NCBI GenBank assembly: GCA_910589105.1
Contig: CAJUST010000028.1
Coordinates: forward strand, 1-31,902
Reading direction: 5' to 3'
Length of the DNA stretch: 31,902 nucleotides
Origin: an uncultured Lachnospiraceae bacterium
Lineage (GTDB): Bacteria > Bacillota > Clostridia > Lachnospirales > Lachnospiraceae
Shown here: positions 17,002-25,357 of the stretch, piece by piece
How the letters are laid out: each line of letters opens with the position of its first letter
Position numbering within the stretch: the stretch's first letter is position 1
Program-made: the position numbers and the translations under genes
Notes under the pieces: generated by a model
The model's database searches: none
What the model saw: only the letters and a program-made list of their open reading frames with translations
What the model was told of the DNA's origin: nothing

Positions 17002-17134
17002 GATTTTTTTGGAAATAAAAGTCTATAATTCTTCCATAATGAAAATTGCAATTAATGTGTGAAATCAGATAGGAGTAAAATAAATATAGATTTAGAAAAA
17101 AGCGTTGATAATGAAAGAAAACAGAATGATTTTT

Positions 17135-17160
17135 AAAAGGCGGGTTTGCCCGTCTTTTTT
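17135..17160 (+). terminator. orphan intrinsic terminator between rpmB and yloU
   Basis: GGCGGG (17139-17144) pairs with CCCGTC (17149-17154, one G-T pair), flanked by AAAA and followed by six Ts. No plus-strand gene ends upstream, because rpmB is read away from here. The ~380-base gap 17002-17379 also holds an isolated TATAAT (17024-17029), a perfect palindrome CGGCATATGCCG (17239-17250) and the yloU promoter. I see no convincing protein gene in it. Confidence 0.6.
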
Positions 17161-17300
17161 ATTGCAGAGACAGATCAAAAAAACAGCTATTCCAAAATGC
17201 GGTTTATGTGTAAAGGCATAAAAGAAATGCAAAAAGAGCGGCATATGCCGTTATTTGGCTTAAAAAGCAGGGAAATACAGGCGGAAATATAAATAATAAT

Positions 17301-17328
17301 TTGATTTTTTCATAAAATTGGGTATAAT
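17301..17328 (+). promoter_or_regulatory. sigma-A type promoter for the yloU-fakA-recG operon
   Basis: TTGATT (17301-17306), a 16-base spacer and TATAAT (17323-17328), followed by a short leader and GGAGG (17368-17372) before the yloU start. Confidence 0.7.
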
Positions 17329-17379
17329 GGATCATATCAGTATGTGTTTTGTACGGATTAAAAATCTGGAGGTCAGTGT

Positions 17380-17739
17380 ATGAAAGGACAAATGGAAACC
17401 CAACTGGGTAAAATTATCATTAGTAATGAAGTCATAGCGACTTACGCAGGTTCCGTGGCAGTGGGGTGTTTTGGCATTGTCGGAATGGCGGCAGTGAATA
17501 TGAAAGACGGTTTGGTGAAATTACTGAAAAAAGATTATCTTACCCATGGAATAAATGTAGCGGTTACTGACGACAATAAGATTATTATTGATTTTCATGT
17601 CATTGTTTCGTATGGCGTCAGTATCCATACGGTTTCTGAAAACTTGGTTGATACGGTGAAATATAAAGTGGAGGAGTTTACAGGAATGGAAATTGAAAAG
17701 ATAAATATTTATGTGGAAGGCGTCAGAGTCATTGATTAA
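17380..17739 (+). CDS. yloU: Asp23/Gls24 family protein (YloU-like)
   Basis: A 119-residue Asp23/Gls24 family protein. It carries the family pattern LGKIIISNEVIATYAG at the N-terminus, a glycine-rich stretch (AVGCFGIVGMA), and the strand-helix alternation IDFHVIVSYGVSI followed by EKINIYVEGVRV at the C-terminus. Members are small cytoplasmic or membrane-associated proteins linked to envelope stress in Gram-positive bacteria; the exact function is unsettled. There is no membrane segment. It lies immediately upstream of fakA, the conserved yloU-yloV pairing. Its stop falls inside the ribosome binding site region of fakA (AAGGAGG from 17738), so the two are probably co-translated. Confidence 0.93.
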   Translation: MKGQMETQLGKIIISNEVIATYAGSVAVGCFGIVGMAAVNMKDGLVKLLKKDYLTHGINVAVTDDNKIIIDFHVIVSYGVSIHTVSENLVDTVKYKVEEFTGMEIEKINIYVEGVRVID

Positions 17740-17752
17740 GGAGGATTTAAAA

Positions 17753-19444
17753 GTGGAAATCAATTCAATTAACGCGGCAAAGTTTGCGGAGATATTCTTA
17801 GCGGGAGCCGCTAATTTGGAAGCAAAAAAAGAATGGATCAATGAACTGAATGTGTTTCCAGTGCCGGACGGAGACACGGGCACAAATATGTCGATGACCA
17901 TTTTATCCGCGGCAAAAGAAGTCAGCGCGCTTGAAAATCCGACGATGAAAACTTTGGCAAAAGCCATTTCTTCCGGTTCCCTGCGCGGCGCGAGAGGAAA
18001 CTCCGGCGTTATTTTATCCCAGTTGTTCCGTGGATTTTCAAAAGTCATCGCGGAACATGATACAATCACGGTTTCCGTTGCGGCGCGCGCAATGGAAAAA
18101 GCAGTTGAAACGGCATACAAAGCCGTAATGAAGCCAAAAGAAGGGACGATTTTAACCGTAGCCAAAGGCGCGGCGAGGAAAGCGGCGGAATTAGCGGAGA
18201 CGACGGACGATTTACGCATCTTTTTAGAAGCCGTTGTCAAAGAAGCGGACCGCGCGCTTGCCAGAACGCCGGATATGCTTCCAGTTTTAAAGCAGGCGGG
18301 AGTCGTTGATTCCGGCGGACAGGGGCTTGTAGAAGTGCTGCGCGGCGCGCTTTTCTCTTTACAGGGCAAAGAGATACGTTTAGACATCCAATCTGCCACA
18401 CAGGCAGGGGCAGTTTCGGCATCGGGCAGTTCTTATATCGATGCGCAGGCAAATCAGGAAATTACGTTCACCTATTGCACGCAGTTTTTAGTAATGCTCA
18501 AAAAGCCGTTTAGCGAGCGCAAAGAGCGTGAATTTAAGTCCTATTTAGAAGAAATTGGAGATTCCATTGTAGTCGTTGCGGACGACGAGATCGTAAAGGT
18601 ACATGTACATACCAGCGATCCCGGCCTTGCAATGCAAAAGGGATTAAAGTATGGCGATCTTACGACAATTATTATAGAAAATATGCGTTTAGAGCGAGAT
18701 GAGAAAATCTCTGCGATGAAGGAAAAAGAAATGCAGGGCGTGAAGGCAGAAGCTTTAGAGCCTGCCGTCCCAAAAGAGCCGGAGAAAGAAATGGGTTTTG
18801 TGGCGGTTTCCATTGGAGAAGGATTAAATGAGATCTTCCGCGGGCTTGGCGCAGATTATATTATTGAAGGCGGGCAGACGATGAACCCGAGTACGGAAGA
18901 CGTGCTCAAAGCCGTGGAACAGGTCAATGCAAAAACAGTGTTTATCTTGCCAAATAATAAAAACATCATATTAGCGGCAAATCAGGCAGTTTCTTTGTGT
19001 GAAGAAAAAAATATTATCGTGATTCCGACGACGACGATTCCGCAGGGAATCACGGCGTTAGTGAATTACATTCCGGATCAGACGCCAAAAGAGAATGAAT
19101 CGCATATGAAAGCGGAAATCGATCTTGTCAGGACAGGGCAGGTGACGTATGCCGTCCGTGATACGGAAATTGACGATAAGAAAATCCATCAGGGCGACTA
19201 TATGGGCATCGGCGATAAGACGATACTTTCCGTTGGCAAAGACCGTAAAACGGTTGCGCTTGACATGATGGAGCAGTTGTTAGATGAAGAATCCGCTCTG
19301 CTTAGCATCTATTATGGGGAAGAAGGCTCAAAAGAAGAAGCGATGGAATTTTCGAAGCTGCTTACCGCGAAATATCCGGATTTAGAAGTTGAAATCAACA
19401 GCGGAGGCCAGCCGATCTATTACTATGTTGTGTCTGTCGAATAA
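17753..19444 (+). CDS. fakA: fatty acid kinase, ATP-binding subunit FakA (DAK phosphatase family, YloV)
   Basis: FakA phosphorylates a fatty acid held by a FakB protein, making acyl-phosphate for PlsX/PlsY. The N-terminal DhaL-type ATP-binding domain shows FPVPDGDTGTNM (about residues 35-46), RGARGNSGVILSQLFRGF and DSGGQGLVEVLRG. A linker and a C-terminal EDD-like region (containing GEGLNEIFRGLGADYIIEGGQTMNPST) bind FakB in characterised members. No fakB gene lies in this window. An ATG-initiated reading from 17711 would overlap yloU; the GTG at 17753 follows AAGGAGG with 8-base spacing and gives 563 residues, close to family length. recG follows 9 bases later. Confidence 0.95.
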   Translation: MEINSINAAKFAEIFLAGAANLEAKKEWINELNVFPVPDGDTGTNMSMTILSAAKEVSALENPTMKTLAKAISSGSLRGARGNSGVILSQLFRGFSKVIAEHDTITVSVAARAMEKAVETAYKAVMKPKEGTILTVAKGAARKAAELAETTDDLRIFLEAVVKEADRALARTPDMLPVLKQAGVVDSGGQGLVEVLRGALFSLQGKEIRLDIQSATQAGAVSASGSSYIDAQANQEITFTYCTQFLVMLKKPFSERKEREFKSYLEEIGDSIVVVADDEIVKVHVHTSDPGLAMQKGLKYGDLTTIIIENMRLERDEKISAMKEKEMQGVKAEALEPAVPKEPEKEMGFVAVSIGEGLNEIFRGLGADYIIEGGQTMNPSTEDVLKAVEQVNAKTVFILPNNKNIILAANQAVSLCEEKNIIVIPTTTIPQGITALVNYIPDQTPKENESHMKAEIDLVRTGQVTYAVRDTEIDDKKIHQGDYMGIGDKTILSVGKDRKTVALDMMEQLLDEESALLSIYYGEEGSKEEAMEFSKLLTAKYPDLEVEINSGGQPIYYYVVSVE

Positions 19445-19453
19445 GGAAAAGAA

Positions 19454-21502
19454 ATGAATTTAGAAGCAAATGTAACGGCAATAAAAGGAATCGGAAGCAA
19501 AACAGAAAAACTTTTGAACCGCATAGGAGTATATACCGTAAAGGATATACTCCTTTATGTTCCAAAAGATTATATCCGCTACAAAGATCCTGTCACTCCT
19601 GCGATGCTTACTGCGGAAGGCATCTATGCAGTTATGGGGAGAGTGGCGTCACCTCCGGTATTAAAGCGGACGGAACGCATGGAGGTCGTGCAGGCGTCAG
19701 CCGGAGATTTTACCGGAAAAATTGAACTGGTCTGGTTTCGCATGCCTTATATCAAAAGCCATCTAAGAGCCGGGCAGGCGTACATATTTTATGGCAGGGT
19801 AAAACGAAAAGGCCGGAGTTTTTGTATGGAACAGCCGGAAATCTATACAATAGAGCAATATGAGATGAAAATGCAGACGTTACAGCCTGTATATGGGAAA
19901 ACGGAAGGATTAAGCAACAAGATTATTGCAAAAGCAGTCCGTCAGGCAATGGAAAATTTGACGCTGGCATATGAGTTTCTTCCGGATTCCATACGGATTT
20001 CCCAAGGGCTTTGCGAATACAATTTTGCAATCCGGCAAATTCATTTTCCGGATACGATGGAAGATTTGATTGTCGCGAGGAAACGATTGGCATTTGATGA
20101 ATTTTTCCTGTTTTTATTAAATCTGCATATCCAGAAAGAAAAACGCGCAGTCGTCGAAAATGATTTTCCGATTGAGACGGAAACCGTGATCCCGTATCTG
20201 CTTTCCCATCTGCCGTACAGTCTGACGAAAGCCCAGAAAAAGTGTTTAGATGAAATTGTAAACGATATGAAAAAAGGGACGGCAATGGAGCGTTTGGTTC
20301 AAGGCGATGTTGGTTCTGGGAAAACGATTGTGGCGTTTTTGTGTATGGCGCTTATGGGGGAAAACGGTTTCCAGTCTGCGCTTATGGCGCCGACGGAAGT
20401 GCTGGCAAGACAGCATTATGAGACATTTATGCAGATGTGTGAAACGTATGGGTTAAAACGGAAAGTGATTCTTTTGACGGGTTCTTTGACGAAACGGGAA
20501 AAGCGGCGGGCATATGAAAATATGCAGATGTATCCGGATGCAATCATTGTCGGCACGCAGGCATTAATTCAGGAGAAAGCGGCGTTTCCAAATCTTGGGC
20601 TTGTCATTACGGACGAACAGCATCGCTTTGGGGTCCGACAGAGAGAGACGTTTGCCCAAAAAGGGATGCGTCCACATATTTTAGTGATGAGCGCAACGCC
20701 GATTCCGCGGACGCTTGCCATTATTTTATATGGCGATATGGATATTTCCGTGATAGATGAAGTTCCGGCGAAACGCCTGCCGAATAAGAACTGCGTCGTT
20801 GATCCGGCTTATCAAAAAACGGCATACGAGTTTATCCGAAAAGAGATTAAAAGCGGCCATCAGGCGTATATTATCTGCCCGCTGGTGGAGGAGAGCGAGG
20901 AACTGGATGCGGAAAACGTCACGGATTATACGGAAAAAATGAAAGCGTATTTTAAAGATGAAATCCGGCTTGCCTGCCTTCATGGAAAAATGAAGCCAGC
21001 TCAAAAGAATCAGGCAATGGAAGCGTTTGCAAACCATGAAATTGACCTGTTAATCTCGACGACGGTAGTGGAAGTCGGCGTAAACGTGCCGAATGCAACC
21101 GTGATGATGATTGAAAACGCAGAGCGTTTCGGCTTAGCGCAGCTTCACCAGCTTCGGGGCAGGGTAGGGCGTGGAAACGCGCAATCGTACTGCATTATGG
21201 TAGACCATGTGCAGAGTAAAGAATCGAAAAAACGTTTAGACATTCTAAACCGCTCCAATGATGGGTTTTTGATTGCGGGTGAGGATTTGAAACTGCGTGG
21301 CCCCGGCGATTTTTTCGGCATACGGCAGAGCGGGGATTTGGCATTTTCCATTGCAGACATTTATCAGGACGCCGACGTGTTAAAAAAAGCGGCGGACTGC
21401 GTGAAACGGCTGTTAGAAGAAGATCCGAATCTTGAAAAAGAGGAAAACGGCAAACTGTCTATGCTGGTGGAACGTCAGGGGGCGGGACAGATGAATTTGT
21501 AG
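19454..21502 (+). CDS. recG: ATP-dependent DNA helicase RecG
   Basis: RecG remodels stalled replication forks and branch-migrates Holliday junctions. The N-terminal wedge/OB region (residues ~1-200) starts with a helix-hairpin-helix-like IKGIGSKTEKLLNRIGV. The helicase core has Walker A GDVGSGKT (about 285-292), DEQH box ITDEQHRFGVRQ (near 386), SATPIPRTLA, and motif VI QLRGRVGRG. The C-terminal TRG motif is represented by LRGPGDFFGIRQSG. At 682 residues it is a full-length RecG. It is the third gene after yloU and fakA. Its last 44 bases overlap, on the opposite strand, the 3' end of the EFR1-type gene. Confidence 0.97.
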   Translation: MNLEANVTAIKGIGSKTEKLLNRIGVYTVKDILLYVPKDYIRYKDPVTPAMLTAEGIYAVMGRVASPPVLKRTERMEVVQASAGDFTGKIELVWFRMPYIKSHLRAGQAYIFYGRVKRKGRSFCMEQPEIYTIEQYEMKMQTLQPVYGKTEGLSNKIIAKAVRQAMENLTLAYEFLPDSIRISQGLCEYNFAIRQIHFPDTMEDLIVARKRLAFDEFFLFLLNLHIQKEKRAVVENDFPIETETVIPYLLSHLPYSLTKAQKKCLDEIVNDMKKGTAMERLVQGDVGSGKTIVAFLCMALMGENGFQSALMAPTEVLARQHYETFMQMCETYGLKRKVILLTGSLTKREKRRAYENMQMYPDAIIVGTQALIQEKAAFPNLGLVITDEQHRFGVRQRETFAQKGMRPHILVMSATPIPRTLAIILYGDMDISVIDEVPAKRLPNKNCVVDPAYQKTAYEFIRKEIKSGHQAYIICPLVEESEELDAENVTDYTEKMKAYFKDEIRLACLHGKMKPAQKNQAMEAFANHEIDLLISTTVVEVGVNVPNATVMMIENAERFGLAQLHQLRGRVGRGNAQSYCIMVDHVQSKESKKRLDILNRSNDGFLIAGEDLKLRGPGDFFGIRQSGDLAFSIADIYQDADVLKKAADCVKRLLEEDPNLEKEENGKLSMLVERQGAGQMNL

Positions 21503-22235
21503 CGACGACTTGTCTGCCTAAAATGGTGATTGCCTTTTGTGGGCATTGGTTTGCGCAGCGGTAGCATAAGGTACAGTGGTTTTTTGATACCGCTTTGTTA
21601 TGTAATAAGGTTAGATTTTGCATTGGGCAAAGAGAGACGCACGCGCCACAGCCGGTACAGGCATTGGCGTGAATGCGGAGCCTGTCAGAGTAGTGGTTTG
21701 TCATATGGGAAAACAGGAGGCGCTGCCCGAACAGCCCTGCCAACTGGGCGAAACAGCCAAGGCCGTCTTTTGGAGGAGTTCCATTTTGAAGGCGGTTTGC
21801 GGCAGTGGCAATTTTCTTTTCGGTATGCTCTATAATTTGTTTGTTTTTTGCAGGAGGACGTTTTAAAGCTTTCACGTCGCAGATGGAATCCGGCATTCTT
21901 AGGTGGAGCCCGCCTAGGATAGAAGCCCCATATTTTTGGAACAGACGCGCCGAAACGCCTGACCCGTCTCCGCTGAAAAGAGCCATCGTTGCGATAAGAA
22001 AGATCCGCTTTCCCTGCCAAATCTCAGGTTTTCGTTCAATAAAATCCCGCACGATTTTTGGCAGGCTGCTGTAATAGATTGGGTAGGCAAAAATAATTTC
22101 CTTATGTGTGACTATTTTTTCCGCGGTGCGCGGGCTTTCTATAGATACTGCTTCTATGTTGCCATCATAGCATGAGATGAATTTTTCCAAACAATATTTC
22201 GTGTTGCCTGTGCCGCTAAAATATACCCCTATCAT
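21459..22235 (-). CDS. EFR1-type flavodoxin plus 2x[4Fe-4S] ferredoxin protein
   Basis: A 258-residue two-part redox protein. Residues 1-150 are flavodoxin-like, with the FMN phosphate loop SGTGNTKYC (7-15) and FAYPIYYSSLPK. Residues 193-231 hold two classic ferredoxin motifs: C193/C196/C199/C203 and C221/C224/C227/C231. It should pass electrons between low-potential carriers in the cytoplasm; the partner is unknown. An in-frame ATG at 22301 exists, but it would add an atypical N-terminal stretch. I choose 22235, where the product starts MIGVYFSGTG as expected and CAGGGGGC lies upstream. The last 18 residues (RQVVATNSSVPPPDVPPA) extend past the usual domain end and overlap recG. Paired TTTGA-TCAAA palindromes lie just upstream. 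Confidence 0.88.
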   Translation of the reverse strand: MIGVYFSGTGNTKYCLEKFISCYDGNIEAVSIESPRTAEKIVTHKEIIFAYPIYYSSLPKIVRDFIERKPEIWQGKRIFLIATMALFSGDGSGVSARLFQKYGASILGGLHLRMPDSICDVKALKRPPAKNKQIIEHTEKKIATAANRLQNGTPPKDGLGCFAQLAGLFGQRLLFSHMTNHYSDRLRIHANACTGCGACVSLCPMQNLTLLHNKAVSKNHCTLCYRCANQCPQKAITILGRQVVATNSSVPPPDVPPA

Positions 22236-22255
22236 GTGTCTGCCCCCTGTCTGTT

Positions 22256-22291
22256 TTAATTTGAGAATTAAAAGTTTGAGAATCAAATTAA
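22256..22291 (-). promoter_or_regulatory. paired MarR/FabT-like operator upstream of the EFR1 gene
   Basis: TTTGA-GAA-TCAAA (22275-22287) is a perfect 5+5 palindrome; on the minus strand it reads AATTTGATTCTCAAACT, close to the published FabT-type box. A second, imperfect copy TTTGA-GAA-TTAAA lies 15 bases away (22260-22272). The outer edges also form a 9-bp inverted repeat, TTAATTTGA (22256-22264) and TCAAATTAA (22283-22291). The block is 20 bases upstream of the start codon. I did not find a convincing -10/-35 pair there. Confidence 0.5.
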
Positions 22292-22490
22292 CTTTTTGCA
22301 AATGGAACTTTTTAATCCAAACCTATTGTATGTTATTGAAATTTTTTCTTTCTACAAAATATCTTTATGTTATTGGAATGTCTTTTTATGCGAACGGATT
22401 GTATGCTATTGGAATATCTTTCTTACGCAAACGGATTGTATGCAAATGGAACATCTTTGTATGAAAAATCAGATTGTATTTTTGAAAGAT
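22292..22490. repeat. degenerate ~36-bp tandem repeat array
   Basis: About six diverged copies recur with a period of 34-37 bases. The core is TTGTATGCTATTGGAATATCT, preceded by TTATGCGAACGGA in the best copies (22385-22450). The ATTGGAA-like element falls near 22301, 22335, 22372, 22408, 22445 and 22481. The array fills the space between the 3' end of rqcH and the upstream region of the EFR1 gene, both on the minus strand. Short frames across it are not convincing genes. Confidence 0.7.
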
Positions 22491-22495
22491 TTTCA

Positions 22496-24229
22496 TTATA
22501 TCTGTTTTATGTCTGAAATATCCGGTTGGATCGTCAGGGAGTAATTTGTATAATATACAACAAACCCCGGAGCGCTTTTATTTGGCTTCTTCACATTTTT
22601 TTTCTGTAAATAATCAATTTCCACTTTGTCATTCTCGCGGCCTTTTGAATAGTATCCCGCCAATTTTCCCGCTTCTTCAAATGTGCGGTCCGGCAGTTCT
22701 TCCCCTTCCGTTTTTACAATGACATGGGAACCTGGCATTCCTTTGGCATGGAACCACCAGTCATTCCCTGTTGCAAATTTAAACGTCAATTCATCATTTT
22801 GGTAATTGTTTTTTCCGACATACATATGAAAACCGTCTGAAGAAATGTAATGGAACGGTTTGCTTTTGATTTTCGCCTTTTTACTTCCGGATTTTTTGCG
22901 GATAAAGCCAAAATCCATTAATTCTTCGCGGATTTGTGTGAGATCTTCTTCTTCCGCGGCAATGTCAAGGGAAGCTAAAATACTTTCTAAATGATCGATT
23001 TCCCCTTTTGTTTCTTCAATAAGCTTTGACAATGCTTCAAAGGCGCGTTTCAGTTTTCCATATTTGTCAAAATATTTTTTGGCATTTTCTGCGGCGGAAA
23101 GCTTTGGGTCAAGCGGGATTGTAACCATTTCATTTGTATAATAATTTAAAGCCTCTAACTGTTTTGCCCCTTCTGAAAGCCCGTAACCGTATGTGTTAAG
23201 CAGTTCTCCATACACGCGGTGTTTTTCCCGTTTTTCGGTGTCTTTCAGTTGTTTTAGCTGTAATGCGTATTTCTTGCGGTTCCGTTCAAGAGCCGTTGAA
23301 ACAATGCGTCTTAAGTCGGCGGACTTTTGCCGGATTCTGGCATAACTGTTGCGGCTGGCATAGTAAGTTTCCAAAACTTCCGAAATGGATTCATAGGGTT
23401 CTTCCCGATAGTCCTCAAATTCTGTTAGATGGAAGGGCGAAAATTCAATGGGCTCTTTCTCTTTATAGAGGATATTCGGGTGGAAGTTCGCTTCTTTCAC
23501 GTCTGCCATAAGCCATTGGAAATGGTGGAACAGGTGCAGTTTTTCTTCTTCACTGAGAGAATATGTGGAAAAGTCCCCGTCTATTCCTGCGCGGCAGCAG
23601 ATTTCATTTGCCATCATCGGGCTTATTCCGGTGTAAGAACTGTAGATAGCTTTGCTGATAGATTCCGGTTTGGCGTAAACTGCCTGATAGAATGTTTCTT
23701 GGGACGTCTCTTTTGGGTTTTGCTTTTGCGTCGTTTCAGGGATAAAATAGGTTCTTCCGGGAAGCACTTCGCGCACAGAGCTGACATTTGCGCTGATATG
23801 TTTGATGCTGTCAATAATTGTGAAGTCTTCTTTGCAGAAAATAATGTTGCTGTGTTTTCCCATCAGTTCCACAATGAAAAGTTTGTGACATAAATCCCCT
23901 AAATCGTCCAAATGCTCGATTTCAAATTGTATAATACGTTCTAAGGATGGCTGGGAAATTTTTGTTATCCTGCCGTTTGCAATGTGTTTACGCAGAAGCA
24001 TACAGAAATTAGGCGCAGTCATCGGGCTTTGTTTGTTTTCATTTGTCAGATAGAGGAACGGGAGGGAAGCGCTTGCGGAAACCGCAAGGCGGCGCTGCCC
24101 GTTTGGGCTTTTTAAAGTGAGAAGCAGTTCGTCTTTTTCCGGCTGGGCGATTTTGCTGATTCTCGCGTTCAAGATTGCGCGGTTAAGCTCATAGACTAAA
24201 TTTGCCGTGACAATTCCATCAAATGCCAT
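22496..24229 (-). CDS. rqcH: RqcH / NFACT-family ribosome quality control factor
   Basis: RqcH binds obstructed 50S subunits with peptidyl-tRNA and adds C-terminal alanine tails that mark the nascent chain for degradation. Older annotations call it a fibronectin-binding protein. The 577-residue protein starts with the NFACT-N hallmark MAFDGIVTANLVYEL. It has LFIVELMGKHSNIIF near residue 125, a helix-hairpin-helix and coiled-coil middle (about 270-430), and the NFACT-R domain near 445-570 (HMYVGKNNYQND, NDWWFHAKGMPGSHVI, RTFEEAGKLAGYYSKGR). The start has GGAGG nine bases upstream. It is probably transcribed alone or with the EFR1 gene, though a 260-base repeat-filled gap separates them. The B. 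subtilis homologue yloA is in the same chromosomal neighbourhood as rpmB-yloU. Confidence 0.95.
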   Translation of the reverse strand: MAFDGIVTANLVYELNRAILNARISKIAQPEKDELLLTLKSPNGQRRLAVSASASLPFLYLTNENKQSPMTAPNFCMLLRKHIANGRITKISQPSLERIIQFEIEHLDDLGDLCHKLFIVELMGKHSNIIFCKEDFTIIDSIKHISANVSSVREVLPGRTYFIPETTQKQNPKETSQETFYQAVYAKPESISKAIYSSYTGISPMMANEICCRAGIDGDFSTYSLSEEEKLHLFHHFQWLMADVKEANFHPNILYKEKEPIEFSPFHLTEFEDYREEPYESISEVLETYYASRNSYARIRQKSADLRRIVSTALERNRKKYALQLKQLKDTEKREKHRVYGELLNTYGYGLSEGAKQLEALNYYTNEMVTIPLDPKLSAAENAKKYFDKYGKLKRAFEALSKLIEETKGEIDHLESILASLDIAAEEEDLTQIREELMDFGFIRKKSGSKKAKIKSKPFHYISSDGFHMYVGKNNYQNDELTFKFATGNDWWFHAKGMPGSHVIVKTEGEELPDRTFEEAGKLAGYYSKGRENDKVEIDYLQKKNVKKPNKSAPGFVVYYTNYSLTIQPDISDIKQI

Positions 24230-24340
24230 TTGGGATACCTCCGGTTCTGTGTATAATTATAAATTCTTTTTTCAGATCATATTAATTTTTTGCAGTCTGA
24301 AAATCTTTTCTATGGTTCCTGTCATAAGAATTAACAGTTT

Positions 24341-24369
24341 ATTATAACGCATATGTTCTATTAATTCAA
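24341..24369 (-). promoter_or_regulatory. sigma-A type promoter for rqcH
   Basis: On the minus strand TTGAAT (complement of 24364-24369), a 17-base spacer and TATAAT (complement of 24341-24346). This gives a leader of about 105 bases. In the leader, TTTTCAGA and TCTGAAAA (24269-24276 and 24296-24303) can pair as an 8-bp stem with a 19-base loop. Confidence 0.6.
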
Positions 24370-24631
24370 TTCTGTTTTTCGAAATGGCAAAGCATACAGT
24401 TTTTCTGAACGGCAAGGCAGACCGCTACAGAATTAGCGTAGGCAGAGGCAATCAGCTTTAACAAGAAGAATCTTGAGAGGGAGACTTAGAACGAGAGCCG
24501 ACAGCGGAACAGACAACAAAATAAAACTAAGCGGAGAGAGGAAGAATTGAAGCCGGCATATTTTATAAAAAATTTAGTTTTTAAAAGGTATTGGCTGATG
24601 TATAATAAAAGCGGCGAAAGCAGGTGATATT
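24370..24631 (+). other. unassigned intergenic stretch upstream of the Rpn gene
   Basis: A 262-base gap. The middle (24380-24550) is purine-rich and compositionally more like coding DNA than the AT-rich gaps nearby, but all three frames are broken by stops within about 30 codons. A short frame at 24383 reads MAKHTVFLNGKADRYRISV before a stop. CGCTA and TAGCG (near 24422-24437) could form a small hairpin. TATAAT (24601-24606) lies 25 bases before the Rpn start with only a poor -35. It may be a decayed gene or an untranslated leader; I cannot assign it. Confidence 0.35.
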
Positions 24632-25357
24632 TTGAGCGCAATAGAGCAGTTACATCAACGGGATTTGGAGCGTTTGAAATTGCTTAGATATATAGATGAT
24701 GATTTTATGACAGTCTGCCTTACAGATAATTACGAGCGAGTGGAACTGATACTTCGGATAGTCTTAGGACGGAAGGATATAACAATTAAGTCGGTTCATA
24801 CGCAAGAACTGTTGAAGAATTTACAAGGGCGTTCTGCTATTTTAGATGTTCATGCGGTTGACAGCGCCAAGAAAGAGTTTGACGTAGAAATACAAAGGTC
24901 AGACGCAGGAGCAGGAGTAAAAAGGGCAAGGCATAACAGCAGTCTGCTAGACGCGCATATATTAAAACATGGAGATGACACGAAAGATATTCCCGACAGT
25001 TCTGTTATTTTTATCACAGAGAATGATGTGATGAAAGGAAACCAGCCGATATATCCAGTAGAGAGATATGTCACTATCGGGGAAAATAAGGTATTGTTTG
25101 GCGATGGTTCGCATATTCTATATGTTAATGGAAAATACAGGGGCGATGATGAAATCGGAAAACTAATGCACGATTTTTCATGTATGAATCCCGATGATAT
25201 GAATTATGAAGCGCTTGCTAAAAAAGCAGGATATTACAAGCAGGACGAGGAAGGAGTGGCGACCATGTGTAAAATTATGGAAGTTATAGCTGATTATACA
25301 GAATTATCTCTTGATGCAATAAAAGAATTGGCAAGTCAATCAATGCAGTTAGCGTAA
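24632..25357 (+). CDS. Rpn / PD-(D/E)XK nuclease-transposase family protein
   Basis: A 241-residue member of the PDDEXK_2 (Rpn, recombination-promoting nuclease) family, which is multi-copy in many clostridial genomes. The N-terminal helices (LKLLRYIDDDFMTVCL, ELILRIVLG) precede the nuclease core GRSAILDVHAV and EFDVEIQR. The aspartate of LDV and the ExQ of EIQ match the family's variant active site. A helical C-terminus follows. Rpn proteins in E. coli are DNA endonucleases that raise RecA-independent recombination and have been linked to phage defence; the role here is inferred only by family. The start is TTG, preceded by GCAGGTGAT. The C-terminus is shorter than the ~300 residues I expect for clostridial members, so it may be trimmed. 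Confidence 0.85.
   Translation: MSAIEQLHQRDLERLKLLRYIDDDFMTVCLTDNYERVELILRIVLGRKDITIKSVHTQELLKNLQGRSAILDVHAVDSAKKEFDVEIQRSDAGAGVKRARHNSSLLDAHILKHGDDTKDIPDSSVIFITENDVMKGNQPIYPVERYVTIGENKVLFGDGSHILYVNGKYRGDDEIGKLMHDFSCMNPDDMNYEALAKKAGYYKQDEEGVATMCKIMEVIADYTELSLDAIKELASQSMQLA

Noticed and set aside
17111..17221. A 36-codon frame starting ATGAAAGAAAACAG
   Set aside because: It crosses the terminator hairpin at 17139-17160 and has no ribosome binding site or recognisable product.
17239..17250. The palindrome CGGCATATGCCG as an operator
   Set aside because: It is perfect but only 12 bases, lies about 50 bases upstream of the -35 and has no second copy in the gap. Support is too thin for a separate feature.
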